A stretch of DNA of 64,000 nucleotides from Candidatus Rifleibacteriota bacterium (GCA_012517355.1 JAAYVD010000160.1:46650-110649); one strand, 5' to 3'; positions 25,569 to 34,253 are shown, numbered from the stretch's first letter. Notes: generated by a model from the sequence alone, not told the origin. A program made the numbers and translations.

Positions 25569-26933
25569 ATGAACCGTCACTGCACCATGTCTTCCCGGGT
25601 CCCGTGGTCTGTCCGGGCGGTTGCCCTGCTGTTGGCCGCCGTCTTCCTCCTCCCGTCCCTTCCCGTCCAAGGTCAGGGCCGCCTCTCGAACGGCCAGGAA
25701 CCGGTGGTCGCGCCGGCCTTCCGGGTGGCGGTCATGGGCAGCCGGGCGATGTCGAACGAGGATCAGCGTTCGCTGAAGAAGCTGCTCGGCCACCTCCACG
25801 ATGCCGTCGGGAAGGTGGCGGGGTGGGACATCCCGATGAAGCGGCCGGTGCGGATCATGCTGTTCACCGACACCCATTTCCCCGCCCGCGACGTCTGGAC
25901 GGCCGCCGGCCGGGTTCCCGACGCGAAGACGATGGCGGCTTTCGTCGAAGACAACTCGCTGTTGTTCGCCACCATGAGCGGGTACGAAATGGCCCAGGCC
26001 AGCGATCGCCTCGCGGACGAATGGTTCTTCCTGCGGCCGGTCACGTTGAAGAAGGAATACCTGGGGTCGCCCCGGAACCTGAAGGGTGACGATCTCACCG
26101 AAATCGAGGGGATCGTGAAGAGCAAGGGGGCCCGTCTCGCCGGAGGCCTGGGCAAGCCTCTCGCCGGCCAGTTGTCCGATTACCTGGTCTTCGAGGATGC
26201 CGCCTACAGCTTCCCCATCGGCACCCTGTGGGTGCCGGTCCGGAAGGCCGACGACCTGCACCGGTACCTCGACACCATCGTCCACGAGTTCGGCCACCAC
26301 GTGTTCTACCAGATGGTTGACGACGTGTTGCACCGCACCAATCCCAAGACCCGCTGGACGCGCCTGCAGATCTTCAGTGCGACGCAGAACCTGCTCGCCC
26401 TCAACGAGTTCTTCGCCGATTACACGGCCGTCTCCTGCGGCCACAACATGGTCATCTCCGTCCACAACCTGATTCCGGGCGTGCCCAAGGATTTCAAACG
26501 CTACTTCAGCCAGGAACGGACCCTGGCCGAATACCTGGAAGCGGCCACCAAGGGGACCAAACTGGAACGGGAGATCCTCGGCGAGGGGCACAACGCCCTC
26601 AATCCCTGCCGTTCCCTCGTCTGGAAGCTGAAACTCGTCCTCGGCACGGCGGTGACCGACCGCCTCGTCGTGGCCGCCGCCCGGGCCCAGGTGATGCGGT
26701 ATTTCGGCAAGGAGCTGCCCCGCCTCAAACGGAAGCCCTCCCGCCTCGGGTGGGGGTGCTACGTGTATTCGGGGTATCCCACCGATGTCCTGGCCGAAAA
26801 CCTCCGGTTCCTCGGGTTCCTCCAGGCCGCGGCCGACCGGCTCCTGAACGCCGGGCAGAAGAAGGTCTTCGCCGAGGAGGCGGGGAAGGTGTTCGGCAAG
26901 GAATATCCGTTGCCCGCGGGCGCCGGCCGATGA
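25569..26933 (+). CDS. Secreted zinc metallopeptidase-like protein (HEFGHH)
   Basis: The 454-residue protein has an N-terminal signal (SVRAVALLLAAVFLLPSLPVQGQG) and a zincin site IVHEFGHHVFYQM at about residues 238-250. A downstream acidic position in LALNEFFADYTAVSCGHN could give the third ligand and fits the gluzincin pattern HExxH...E. No family is recognised beyond that. The start at 25569 is preferred over 25518 because the promoter-like TACAAT box overlaps the earlier ATG; 25587 is a further alternative. It is monocistronic. The substrate is unknown, presumably a peptide or protein outside the cytoplasm. Confidence 0.75.
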   Translation: MNRHCTMSSRVPWSVRAVALLLAAVFLLPSLPVQGQGRLSNGQEPVVAPAFRVAVMGSRAMSNEDQRSLKKLLGHLHDAVGKVAGWDIPMKRPVRIMLFTDTHFPARDVWTAAGRVPDAKTMAAFVEDNSLLFATMSGYEMAQASDRLADEWFFLRPVTLKKEYLGSPRNLKGDDLTEIEGIVKSKGARLAGGLGKPLAGQLSDYLVFEDAAYSFPIGTLWVPVRKADDLHRYLDTIVHEFGHHVFYQMVDDVLHRTNPKTRWTRLQIFSATQNLLALNEFFADYTAVSCGHNMVISVHNLIPGVPKDFKRYFSQERTLAEYLEAATKGTKLEREILGEGHNALNPCRSLVWKLKLVLGTAVTDRLVVAAARAQVMRYFGKELPRLKRKPSRLGWGCYVYSGYPTDVLAENLRFLGFLQAAADRLLNAGQKKVFAEEAGKVFGKEYPLPAGAGR

Positions 26934-27309
26934 ACCGTCCCGGCGGGGTTGCCCGCCGGGCCAACGCGTGAGGAGTCACCGGGTGCGCCACAAGGGTGGC
27001 CGGCCCGGCTCGTTTGCCCATTTGGCGGGCCGCGGGATCGCATCGCCGCCCGGGGCGGGGCTGGGGTGAAACCCATGGATGTCGCGGCCATCATCGGTTC
27101 CCGGCGCCTCGCCCTCGTGGAGGATTCCACGGGTTCCGCGCCCAAGCTGGGGGGCCTGGCGGCCATGGCGCCGGATGGTCCCCTGGGTCGCCGGGGAGGG
27201 CGCCGCGAAGCGCGCCTCGCACGGGGCAACCGGCCAGTCTTCCCCAGCCGCCTGAAAAGGGAACCCGGCCGGCCACCCTGCGGGGCGACCGGCCGGGAGG
27301 CAGGCGCGA
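26934..27309. other. Intergenic space between convergent genes, no gene seen
   Basis: This 376-bp space between the convergent metallopeptidase and saccharopine-dehydrogenase-family genes shows no convincing coding sequence. The only structure recognised is the terminator-like hairpin at 27255-27298. Confidence 0.4.
27255..27298 (-). terminator. Terminator-like hairpin after the saccharopine-dehydrogenase-family gene
   Basis: Read on the minus strand, CCCGGCCGG and CCGGCCGGG form a perfect 9-bp stem with a 16-nt loop, followed by TTCCCTTTT. Confidence 0.6.
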
Positions 27310-28458
27310 TCAGAGTTTCTCTTCGTGGTGGGTGAAGATGACCCCGCGTTTCTTGAGGCCGACGTCGAGGGCCGCGAAGATCTTCGGGTTGCCGCCGAAC
27401 CGCTCGGGCGGGAAGACGCCGTGCTCGGCGAAGGTTCCGTCGAGGATCAGGCGGGCCATGATGACGTTGGGGAAGCCGGTGGTGCGGGCCATCGAGCTGT
27501 ACCCCGTCTTGGCGTCGGAGCGGTCCAGCAGGTCCCAGGTGTGGCGCGAGCGCTTCTTTCCCTTCGTTCCTGTGCACTGCACCCGCATGACCGTGAACTC
27601 CTCCTCGTTGGGTTGGAGCTTCCACATGGGGAACAGGAGGCGGGTGGTGAGGTCGAGGGGGGCGACCTTGACCCCCTTGACGTCGATGGGCTTGGCGGAG
27701 AAGAATCCGGTTTCGCGCAGCACCCGCATCAGCTCGATGTGGCCGGGGTAGCGCATCGTCTTTTCCTTCATGTCGGGGCAGTCGATCGTCTTCAACAGGG
27801 AACGCATGCCGTCAGTGTTGAAGGCCTCGAGGGTGCCGACGCCGGGCAGGTCGACCAGCTCGGGCTCGGACAGGGCGGGCATGGTCACCACCTTGCCGTT
27901 GCGCACGTAACGGGCGGGCCGGGTGTATTCCTCGAGCACGTCGATGGGCGAGAAGGGGGCCTTGTACTCGTACGGCCAGGTGCGGATGCGGGGAAGGCCG
28001 CCGACCAGGATCAGTGCCTCCTCGAACCGGTCGAACTCGTCGTTGTACTTCCCCAGCAGCAGGTTGGACATACCGGGGGCGACGCCGCAGTCGACCACGG
28101 CGGTGACCTTGTGCCGGCGGGCCAGGCCGTCGAGTTCGAGGGCGTCTTCAGGCATGAAGGCGATATCGGCGAAGTTCTTCCCGGCCTCGATGACGAGTTT
28201 CAGGGTCTGGAAGCCAAGGAAGCCGGGAACCGCGCCCACGACGAGGTCGGCGGGCTTGATCAGCTGCTTGACCACCGCCGGCCTGGCGAGGTCGGCCACC
28301 ACCGTCTCGAGGCGGGCGCGCTTGGCGAGCCGCGCCAGGGCTGCCGGATCGCGGTCGGCCACGGTGACGCGGAAGGTCCTTTCCTGCGCCAGATCCTCGG
28401 CCATGACGGCGCCCACCATGCCGGCGCCCAGAACGACGATGTTCTTCCCTTGTGCCAT
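27310..28458 (-). CDS. Saccharopine dehydrogenase-family oxidoreductase
   Basis: The 382-residue protein opens with a Rossmann NAD(P)-binding motif (KNIVVLGAGMVGAVMAEDLA) and an acidic end of the second strand (VTVADRDPAAL). It continues through the saccharopine dehydrogenase fold (VVDCGVAPGMSNLLLG; GGLPRIRTWPYEYKAPFSPIDVLEEYTRPARYVRNG in pieces). The family includes lysine 6-dehydrogenase and saccharopine reductases that form or oxidise C-N bonds at amino-acid carbons. The sequence most resembles the stand-alone lysine-6-dehydrogenase-like branch, but the substrate is not proven. The start at 28458 has GGGGAG upstream and a promoter TTGCAT-18 bp-TACAGT at 28496-28525. Confidence 0.85.
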   Translation of the reverse strand: MAQGKNIVVLGAGMVGAVMAEDLAQERTFRVTVADRDPAALARLAKRARLETVVADLARPAVVKQLIKPADLVVGAVPGFLGFQTLKLVIEAGKNFADIAFMPEDALELDGLARRHKVTAVVDCGVAPGMSNLLLGKYNDEFDRFEEALILVGGLPRIRTWPYEYKAPFSPIDVLEEYTRPARYVRNGKVVTMPALSEPELVDLPGVGTLEAFNTDGMRSLLKTIDCPDMKEKTMRYPGHIELMRVLRETGFFSAKPIDVKGVKVAPLDLTTRLLFPMWKLQPNEEEFTVMRVQCTGTKGKKRSRHTWDLLDRSDAKTGYSSMARTTGFPNVIMARLILDGTFAEHGVFPPERFGGNPKIFAALDVGLKKRGVIFTHHEEKL

Positions 28459-28495
28459 TGTTGCGGTCTCCCCTTCCTTGGTTTGAAGTGAGACC

Positions 28496-28525
28496 ACTGT
28501 AATACGGCCTCTCGAGGGAATGCAA
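28496..28525 (-). promoter_or_regulatory. Sigma-70-type promoter for 27310-28458
   Basis: On the minus strand TTGCAT is followed after 18 bp by TACAGT, about 40 bp before the ATG. Confidence 0.5.
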
Positions 28526-28558
28526 CCGAACCTCGATCCACCCGGCCATCCACTCAGC

Positions 28559-28650
28559 GATCCGTAGCTTTTCTGATGAACAGGGATTTCCGCCGGCCTC
28601 GACCCCGTCATCAAATCAGGCCGAAGCAGCCGGGAGAACCGCCTCGGCGC
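28559..28650 (+). repeat. Dispersed intergenic repeat, family 1, copy 2
   Basis: It matches 6605-6700 over about 90 bp, including TTCTGATGAACAGGGATTTC and the CCGAAGCAGCC block. It occupies the 378-bp space between 27310-28458 and 28837-29664. Nothing else is recognised in that space. Confidence 0.75.
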
Positions 28651-28836
28651 CCTTGTGGGGAATGGCGGCGATTCACCACAAACCCCCGCCTGGGGCCCGG
28701 GGCCCTCCGGGCAGGTGGCGATTCCGGCCGACCCCGTTGTTGTCGGGAAGTCCGGGGAAGCGAACCGGAAAACCACCCCGGCGACCGACGCGGGGGCGCG
28801 GCGGATCGCCCCGGGGGCCGGCGAGGCAACAGGGCT

Positions 28837-29664
28837 CTACTTCGGGGTGAGGCCGGCGATCTGGCCGATGGCCTGCTGTTGGGGGGCATCGAGCCATTCG
28901 ACGGCGGAGCGTCGGGCCAGGTTGGCCGGAGTGGGAATGACCTTGTAATACCACGGGTTGACCCGGACCAGGGCGTCGGCCACCCGGCGGTCTTCGAAGA
29001 TGCCGACCAATTGGCCGTCTCCGATGGCGTCCCAGACGACGTACCATTCTCCGACGGTGTGGCGGCCGGTCGCCTCGGGATGGGGGGGCGGGGTCGCCCC
29101 TGGCAGGGTGGAGGCCAGCGAACTGGCGGCTGGCTCCGTGGCAGGGGACCCGCCCTCCGCCGGCGGCGTCGGGTCGGGGGATCGGGGCCCCCATTCCTCG
29201 AACGAACCGAAACCGAGGGAAAGCAGGCGTGTGAGAGGGTGGTGCAGGTGGGCCACCAGGGTGGAGGTCGGCCGGCGATCGAAGCCGCCGAGGCGCCCGT
29301 GGTGGGCGGGGAGGGTGCCATACAGGGCGCGGACCTGGCCCTGGCAGGCCTCGAGCAAGGCCTGGCACAGATCGCGGCCGGCCTCGGGTGGGGCGTCGGA
29401 GGGAAGGGTCAGGAACACCAGGGAAGAGAAGACGGCTTCGACGGTTGCCCCCAGGCGGTTGGCGAGGGCCAGCAGGGAACCGAGCCGGGATTCGATCGCT
29501 TCCGGGGTTTCGTCAGCCGCCTGGAGGAGGACGAACCGGACCTCCAGGCGGGCGGGACGTTGGCGGGCGCCGCGGGGTGGTTTGCCGAGCAGGGCCCAGA
29601 ATTCGCGGCCTGTGATTTTCCACAGGAGGTTCTTGAAGCCGGTGAGGCGGTCGAAAATACCCAT
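28837..29664 (-). CDS. Cytoplasmic protein of unknown function
   Basis: The 275-residue protein has no signal peptide. Residues 35-150 form an alpha/beta region (LEVRFVLLQAADETPEAIESRL; LGATVEAVFSSLVFLTLP). A Pro/Ser-rich linker covers 155-205, and the C-terminus begins GEWYVVWDAIGDGQLVGIFEDRRVADALVRVNP. The two ends look like separate small domains. GGAGGAACC precedes the ATG. No family is recognised and the neighbours give no hint. Confidence 0.7.
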   Translation of the reverse strand: MGIFDRLTGFKNLLWKITGREFWALLGKPPRGARQRPARLEVRFVLLQAADETPEAIESRLGSLLALANRLGATVEAVFSSLVFLTLPSDAPPEAGRDLCQALLEACQGQVRALYGTLPAHHGRLGGFDRRPTSTLVAHLHHPLTRLLSLGFGSFEEWGPRSPDPTPPAEGGSPATEPAASSLASTLPGATPPPHPEATGRHTVGEWYVVWDAIGDGQLVGIFEDRRVADALVRVNPWYYKVIPTPANLARRSAVEWLDAPQQQAIGQIAGLTPK

Positions 29665-29777
29665 GGTTCCTCCGATCGGACGGGGATTGCCGGCCGGCCG
29701 GCCAATCCGGGAAGGGGTACCGGGATCGTGGGCCCCGTACCCTGTGGTTTACAGAATAAACGTGATGAGAGATATTG

Positions 29778-29845
29778 GCGGGGGTTTCCCGCCGCCGGCC
29801 ACGACGGCACGAAGGCGATTCCGACATCGTCTCGCGGTCGGCCCC
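29778..29845 (+). repeat. Dispersed intergenic repeat, family 2, diverged copy
   Basis: It aligns with the 81-bp units at 43081-43323 from GGGGTTTCCCGCCGCC through CGACGGCAC to TTCCGACATCGTCTCGCGGTCGGCCCC in pieces, with about three quarters of positions shared. It lies in the 365-bp space between 28837-29664 and 30030-31226, which holds no other recognised feature. Confidence 0.5.
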
Positions 29846-30029
29846 GGGCGCGGGGCGACACGGGCGTCTTCCCGCTGCCGCCGCTTCTTTTCCCCTTCCC
29901 ATCGAGACCTTCGCAGCGGGAAACCGTGGTTCGACGACACGGCCCCGCGGCCGGGGGGGCCGGGGGCCGTGGAAGCGGGACCGGGGCGGGGCGGAGCGGG
30001 GGCCCGAACGACATGGTTCGGGGGCGGGG

Positions 30030-31226
30030 TCAGCGGGCTTTGTCGAAGGTGACCGCGCTGACCTCGCCATTGCGGTTGAGGACGGCTTCGAGGGCGTCGC
30101 GGCCGTACTTCAGGTGGGCGCCGGATACCTTGCTGTCCCGGGTGCCGGGGTTCTTCTGGTCCCATTGGCCGCCGGGATCCATCACATCGAAGGCCTTGCC
30201 GTCGAATCCGGTGACCACCAGCACGTGCCCGGAGGTGGTGAAGACGATCATCGGCTCGCCATTCTTGAGCCGGCTCTCGAAGTCGGCGACCTTCACCGCT
30301 TCCCCGGCGGCCCGGACGGGCATCTTTTCTTTCGACGCATAGTTGTTGAACAGCTCGGCGGCTCCGTTGGGGCTCTGGGCCTGGCCGGTGCCCCACCACT
30401 CGCTGAGGTAGTCGGGGGTTCCCTTCCAGCCGAAGGTGGCCAGCATCATGGCGACGCAGCAGTTCTGGCTGGAGCGGTTGGAATACAGGGCGTTCTTGGA
30501 TTGCGGGAAGTAGGGGATTTCGAGCTTGGGCGCGGTCGGCGTGGGCGCGACGGGGGTGGTGCCACCCTGGTTCTGCAGGGCGGCCTTGATCTGTTCGAGG
30601 CGGGCCTTGATGATCTTCAGGAACGACGCATAGGTCTTGGCGTCCAGGTCGGCCAGGATGGTGATCCAGTGCTGCAGGTCGGTGAGGGTGGCGGTCATGG
30701 CGGCCTTGTTGGCGGCCGGGTCGCGGGCCTGGGATTCCAGTTTGGCCATGCCGCTGATGATGCGGGAGACGACCTGGACGATGACCTGCTTCTCGGCGAC
30801 GTCCTGGTCCCAGCGGTCGATCTGCGAAAGGCCGGTGGCGGTCTTCATCTGTTCGCGCAGGGTCTTGACCTGCCGGACGGCGGCATCGAGGTCGCCCGCC
30901 TGGAGGTACCCTTCGATCAGCTTGACGCTGGTCTGGACGTCCTTGGCGGTGACACCACCGGCGGGCGCGCTTCCCGGCTGGTTCGGAGTGGGCTGGATGG
31001 GCGTCGGGGCGTTGCCGGAGTTGATGTCCTCGATGCCGCGGATGTTCAGTTCATCTTCGGTGAAGGGGCTGTCGGAGACCTCGACGGTGGCGGGCGTGTC
31101 GTCGTTCGAGGAGCCACCCGAAATGGTGAGGGGCTCGTCGTCGAACGGCCCGGCCGTCAGGGTGGTCAGGGGCAGGGCGGCGAAAAGGACGAGGAGGCCG
31201 AGGACGATGGGGGTACGCGGCATCAT
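30030..31226 (-). CDS. Secreted protein with C39-like cysteine peptidase domain
   Basis: The 398-residue protein starts at the ATG pair at 31226 (CAGGAGGG upstream) with a signal peptide (RTPIVLGLLVLFAALPLTTLTA). Residues about 85-230 are helical (LIEGYLQAGDLDAAVRQVKTLREQ). The C-terminal 160 residues are a peptidase C39-like papain fold: catalytic Cys in SSQNCCVAMMLATFGW, His in SGHVLVVTGF and Asp in DVMDPGG. C39-type peptidases cut leader peptides in ABC transporters. Stand-alone exported versions have unknown substrates. A second, shorter homologue is at 50195-50872. Confidence 0.82.
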   Translation of the reverse strand: MMPRTPIVLGLLVLFAALPLTTLTAGPFDDEPLTISGGSSNDDTPATVEVSDSPFTEDELNIRGIEDINSGNAPTPIQPTPNQPGSAPAGGVTAKDVQTSVKLIEGYLQAGDLDAAVRQVKTLREQMKTATGLSQIDRWDQDVAEKQVIVQVVSRIISGMAKLESQARDPAANKAAMTATLTDLQHWITILADLDAKTYASFLKIIKARLEQIKAALQNQGGTTPVAPTPTAPKLEIPYFPQSKNALYSNRSSQNCCVAMMLATFGWKGTPDYLSEWWGTGQAQSPNGAAELFNNYASKEKMPVRAAGEAVKVADFESRLKNGEPMIVFTTSGHVLVVTGFDGKAFDVMDPGGQWDQKNPGTRDSKVSGAHLKYGRDALEAVLNRNGEVSAVTFDKAR

Positions 31227-31523
31227 GGTTCCCTCCTGCGAATGGCTCTCAGAGTCGGAACGGTGGAATCTCTTCAAGACTAACACCGACTTCCGGGGTT
31301 CGTCTACCCACTCCTTATTCTACTGGGTTTGGGGAAAAGGGTTTTTGCATTGTGTGAGGGCAAAAACGACCCTCCCGCCTCCCGATGGATACATCCATCA
31401 TCGCTCCGCAACCTCCCATGGATCCGGGCCTCCCCGATCTGGTTGGCGGAAACCCCTCGCTCCTTCCTTCCTTTTCTCTTCCCTTTTCCCGGGCGTCGGC
31501 AAGGGCTCTGGGAAATGCTGGAG

Positions 31524-31561
31524 CGTCAAAAAGCAGAACACCCCCGGTTGCCCGGGGGTGT
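31524..31561 (-). terminator. Factor-independent terminator for 31581-31895
   Basis: On the minus strand ACACCCCCGG and CCGGGGGTGT make a perfect 10-bp stem with a 4-nt loop, followed by TCTGCTTTTT. It begins about 20 bp after the stop codon. The remaining part of the 31227-31580 space shows no gene. Confidence 0.88.
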
Positions 31562-31580
31562 CAGAGGTTCTCGATACGGT

Positions 31581-31895
31581 TCAGAAATCGCCGCCGCCCG
31601 TGGAATCCGGGCCGCTGTCGTCGCTGCCGCCGCCGGAGCCGCCGCAGCCGCCACCGTCGTCGGTGGAATCGGGACCACTGTCGTTCCCGCCTGAGGAATC
31701 GTCGGTGTCATCGGGGCCGGGAGCCGGGGGATAGTCGGGCATGGTGCCGGTCTTGTTCTTGGCGAGGGTGGCGGAATCCTGGGCAAAAGCGGCCAGGGCG
31801 TCGCTCCGGACCAGGGAGCCGGTCTGGGCGAAACTGGCCTGCGCCAGCAGGGAGATGAGGGCCAGGGCCAGAATCAGGGAACTGAGGCGGTTCAT
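31581..31895 (-). CDS. Small secreted Asp/Gly/Ser-rich protein
   Basis: The 104-residue protein has a clear signal peptide (RLSSLILALALISLLAQASFAQ), a short helical segment (DALAAFAQDSATLAKN) and a low-complexity acidic tail of repeated DDSGPDST and GGG blocks, likely disordered or calcium-binding. The tail repeat GPDSTDDGGG/DSGPDSTGGG is imperfect. The start has GAGGAG upstream. It is divergent from 32191-32571, with which it shares a mirrored leader. Confidence 0.75.
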   Translation of the reverse strand: MNRLSSLILALALISLLAQASFAQTGSLVRSDALAAFAQDSATLAKNKTGTMPDYPPAPGPDDTDDSSGGNDSGPDSTDDGGGCGGSGGGSDDSGPDSTGGGDF

Positions 31896-32190
31896 GGGTT
31901 TCTCCTCGGTAGGTTTTTTCGGTGCGCCGAGAAATGCAAACCTCGTGCCATCGGGGACCCATACATCCCTGGCTGGTTTCCGGGTAAGGCCGTCGTGGGG
32001 TGGGGGATTTCCGGCAGCCGGATGCCGGAAATCCCGCAGGGTACCCCGATCGGCCGGCCTGGCGCGGAACGGCTGGTTCCCTGGAAATGTCGCTGTGGAT
32101 GAGCGTTCGCGAAATCCAGGCAGACGGTGGCACGCGGTTTGCTCATTCCCGCCGCACGAGATTGAAGAAAAAACGAACGGGAGAAGAATC
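31896..32190. promoter_or_regulatory. Divergent regulatory region with mirrored leaders
   Basis: At the centre (32004-32035) a perfect 13-bp inverted repeat GGGATTTCCGGCA/TGCCGGAAATCCC surrounds a 6-nt loop. Flanking it, the two leaders share TGGCACG(A/C)GGTTTGC in opposite orientation (31936-31950 on minus, 32128-32142 on plus), then a CGCAC word and an AAAAAAC run, 40 and 48 bp before the two start codons. The layout looks like a duplicated leader or shared operator. Confidence 0.55.
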
Positions 32191-32571
32191 ATGAACAAGA
32201 CCCTGGTGCTGATCGTGCTCGCCGCCCTCCTGACCCTGGTGACCCCCTCCTCTTTTGCCCTCGACACGGGCAAGCTGAACTCGGCGATGTCGATGTATGC
32301 CGCCACCTCCGAGTGGATGAACATGATCATGCATCCGGGCATGCCCAAGCCCTGGACCAACCCCCAGCTTCCCGAGATGATGAAGCGGCTCCACGAGTCC
32401 CAGGACACCATCCGGAAGGAAGTTGCCACCATCGAGACCCCCGAAGACATGAAGAAGGCCCGGGCCATCGCCGAGAGCTACAAGCTGTGCGACGGCGTCT
32501 ACCGTGACGTGGGCCGCCAGCTCGAAATGATGCTGGACGAGCGGGAAAAGTTCCTCTCCACCCACCAGTAA
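32191..32571 (+). CDS. Small secreted helical protein of unknown function
   Basis: The 126-residue protein has a signal peptide (NKTLVLIVLAALLTLVTPSSFA) and an all-helical mature part rich in Met and Glu (MMKRLHESQDTIRKEV; GRQLEMMLDEREKFL). Its size and charge pattern recall periplasmic helical chaperone-like proteins, but no family match is claimed. GGGAGAAG lies upstream of the ATG. A hairpin terminator follows 28 bp after the stop. Confidence 0.75.
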   Translation: MNKTLVLIVLAALLTLVTPSSFALDTGKLNSAMSMYAATSEWMNMIMHPGMPKPWTNPQLPEMMKRLHESQDTIRKEVATIETPEDMKKARAIAESYKLCDGVYRDVGRQLEMMLDEREKFLSTHQ

Positions 32572-32598
32572 GGCGATCCTCCTCATTGTCCCATAGGC

Positions 32599-32622
32599 CG
32601 GCCGCGCCGAAAGGCGCGGCCG
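32599..32622 (+). terminator. Hairpin terminator after 32191-32571
   Basis: CGGCCGCGCC/GGCGCGGCCG forms a perfect 10-bp stem with a GAAA tetraloop. The T-run after it is short (GTTTGCC), so strength is uncertain. Confidence 0.65.
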
Positions 32623-32772
32623 TTTGCCGTACCGGGGAGCGGCCGGGAGCACGCGCCTGCCGGCGGCGGGGCATTCCTGCCAAGGTTTCCGACACCCGGT
32701 CGGTTGGCCCCCCTGGCCGGCGCGAAAGGGGGGCGCCGGATCCAGGGCCCCAGGCCGGCGGTGCGCGGAGCG

Positions 32773-32801
32773 TTGGCAAAACCAATCCACTGGCGTATAC
32801 T
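32773..32801 (+). promoter_or_regulatory. Sigma-70 promoter for 32840-33301
   Basis: TTGGCA is followed after exactly 17 bp by TATACT. The start point would be about 32 bp before the ATG, leaving room for its AAAGGAG site. Confidence 0.7.
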
Positions 32802-32839
32802 CCCGTTTCAGAGGCAAACCGACGACAAAGGAGACTCCC

Positions 32840-33301
32840 ATGGCCCGAACTTCCCTGCTGATCGCTCTTCTCCTGATGATGGGGCTTTCCGCCAACGCGA
32901 TGATCCGAACCCTTCCCTTCCCCGAGCTGGTCAAGAAGGCCGAGGTCATCGTCATCGTCCAGGTGGTCGACCAGAAGATCACCGAAGAGGCGGGGGTGAC
33001 CAACCCCAAGGTCCATACCGAGGTCGAGGTCGAGCGGGTGCTGAAAGGTGCGGTCAAAGCCAAAGACCGCCTGGCCTTCGACACCCAGGGCACCGTGAAG
33101 AAGGCCCGCGAGGATTCCCCCATCTTTCCCGAAAAGGGCCGGAAGGCCGTCCTGTTCCTGGTGAAGGGCGACGGCGGCCAATGGCGGCTGTTGAACGGCA
33201 TCCAGGGCTTGTGGCCGCTGCATGCCGAGACCGGCAAGACCCTGGGCATGGGGTTCCGCTACTCGGTCGAGCAGGTCGAGGCCGAGATCAAGAAGAACTG
33301 A
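32840..33301 (+). CDS. Small secreted protein of unknown function
   Basis: The 153-residue protein has a signal peptide (RTSLLIALLLMMGLSANA) and a beta-rich domain with the pattern VKKAEVIVIVQVVD...HTEVEVERVLKG...KGRKAVLFLVK. This is the OB-like or barrel pattern common in exported proteins annotated only as hypothetical. No catalytic motif is visible. It is monocistronic with its own promoter and terminator. Confidence 0.78.
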   Translation: MARTSLLIALLLMMGLSANAMIRTLPFPELVKKAEVIVIVQVVDQKITEEAGVTNPKVHTEVEVERVLKGAVKAKDRLAFDTQGTVKKAREDSPIFPEKGRKAVLFLVKGDGGQWRLLNGIQGLWPLHAETGKTLGMGFRYSVEQVEAEIKKN

Positions 33302-33319
33302 TCGCGATTCCCTGCCCCA

Positions 33320-33357
33320 CAGCCACCCCGGTTCCCCTGCGCGGACCGGGGTGGCTG
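33320..33357 (+). terminator. Hairpin terminator after 32840-33301
   Basis: CAGCCACCCCGGT and ACCGGGGTGGCTG form a perfect 13-bp stem with a 12-nt loop, followed by CTTGTT. Confidence 0.65.
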
Positions 33358-33463
33358 CTTGTTCGGGGAGACCCAGGCGCCGTTTTGGCAGACCCCTCAA
33401 GATCGACGGGGGAGCGAAAGAGGGGGGAAGTGGCGGAAAGAGTCAGAACCTCCCTCACCCATC

Positions 33464-33560
33464 GATCCGAGGCTTTTCTGCTGAGCAGTGATTTCCGCAA
33501 GCCTCGGCCCCATCGGCAAGACATGCCGAAGCAGCCCGGAAAACCCCTTCAGAGCTCATG
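33464..33560 (+). repeat. Dispersed intergenic repeat, family 1, copy 3
   Basis: It matches the other copies over about 95 bp, with TTTTCTGCTGAGCAGTGATT and CCGAAGCAGCCCGGAAAACC. It lies between convergent genes, after the terminator at 33320-33357. The rest of the 376-bp space is featureless. Confidence 0.75.
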
Positions 33561-33677
33561 GCGGGAAACGCTGCCGCCAGCCAGGCCGTGAGAGGGTCGG
33601 GTTGGGCGGAAGATTTCTGGAAAAGCCCGGGGCTGGGGCGGGAGCGCCTTGGGGGTCGCTCCCGCCGGTGGCCGGGG

Positions 33678-34190
33678 TCAGTGGATGAAAAAGCGGGTGG
33701 CCGAGGTATAGGGGGCGGCCTTTTTCTGGTTGCGGGCGTTGATGTCGATCAGGCGTTGCCGCTCGTAGGCGACCGGGAAGGAGGTGGGGTCACCGATCCG
33801 TTTCGCCACCGCTTCGAAGTCGGGCAGGTAGCGGACCCGCATGCGGACCCAGGATCCCATCTCGTCGGGACGGCCGGGCCCTTTGCCCACCACCACCGGC
33901 ACGCTCTCCACGGCGTTTTCGGCGATCTCGCGGACGGTGGACCGGGTGGGGTGGACGGTGAGGTCTGGGGAGCATTCGAAAAAGATCTCGACCTGCCGCA
34001 GAGTGCCGACGCGGGACTGGATGACGGCTTTCAGGGCGCCCCCCTTGTCGGTCGACCACGATCCGATCGGGGTGATGGTCAGGGAGAGGTTGGCGGGGAA
34101 GACGTAGCGCATGACATCGGCGGTGGCGGCGAGGGGCATGGCGGCCGCGGCGAGGACGACGAGGACGGCGACGGCATGGACGAAGCGCAT
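33678..34190 (-). CDS. Secreted protein of unknown function
   Basis: The 170-residue protein has a signal peptide (RFVHAVAVLVVLAAAAMPLAATA) and a mature part with two beta-rich halves. One Cys lies in VEIFFECSPDLTVHP. The ATG at 34190 has AAAGGAA upstream and the promoter at 34225-34253. The very long open frame that continues upstream to 36581 on this strand is a shadow of the TPR gene. No family is recognised. Confidence 0.75.
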   Translation of the reverse strand: MRFVHAVAVLVVLAAAAMPLAATADVMRYVFPANLSLTITPIGSWSTDKGGALKAVIQSRVGTLRQVEIFFECSPDLTVHPTRSTVREIAENAVESVPVVVGKGPGRPDEMGSWVRMRVRYLPDFEAVAKRIGDPTSFPVAYERQRLIDINARNQKKAAPYTSATRFFIH

Positions 34191-34224
34191 GGTGGTTCCT
34201 TTCAATCGTGAGGTGGCAGGTTCC

Positions 34225-34253
34225 AGTGTAGCGCAGCCCGGGTCCGGCATCAA
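34225..34253 (-). promoter_or_regulatory. Sigma-70-type promoter for 33678-34190
   Basis: On the minus strand TTGATG is followed after 17 bp by TACACT, about 35 bp before the ATG. The -35 box overlaps the end of the upstream membrane-protein gene. Confidence 0.55.

Noticed and set aside
26949..27335. 128-residue ORF between the metallopeptidase and dehydrogenase genes
   Set aside because: It runs through the terminator hairpin, is Arg/Gly-rich without domain pattern and lacks a ribosome site.
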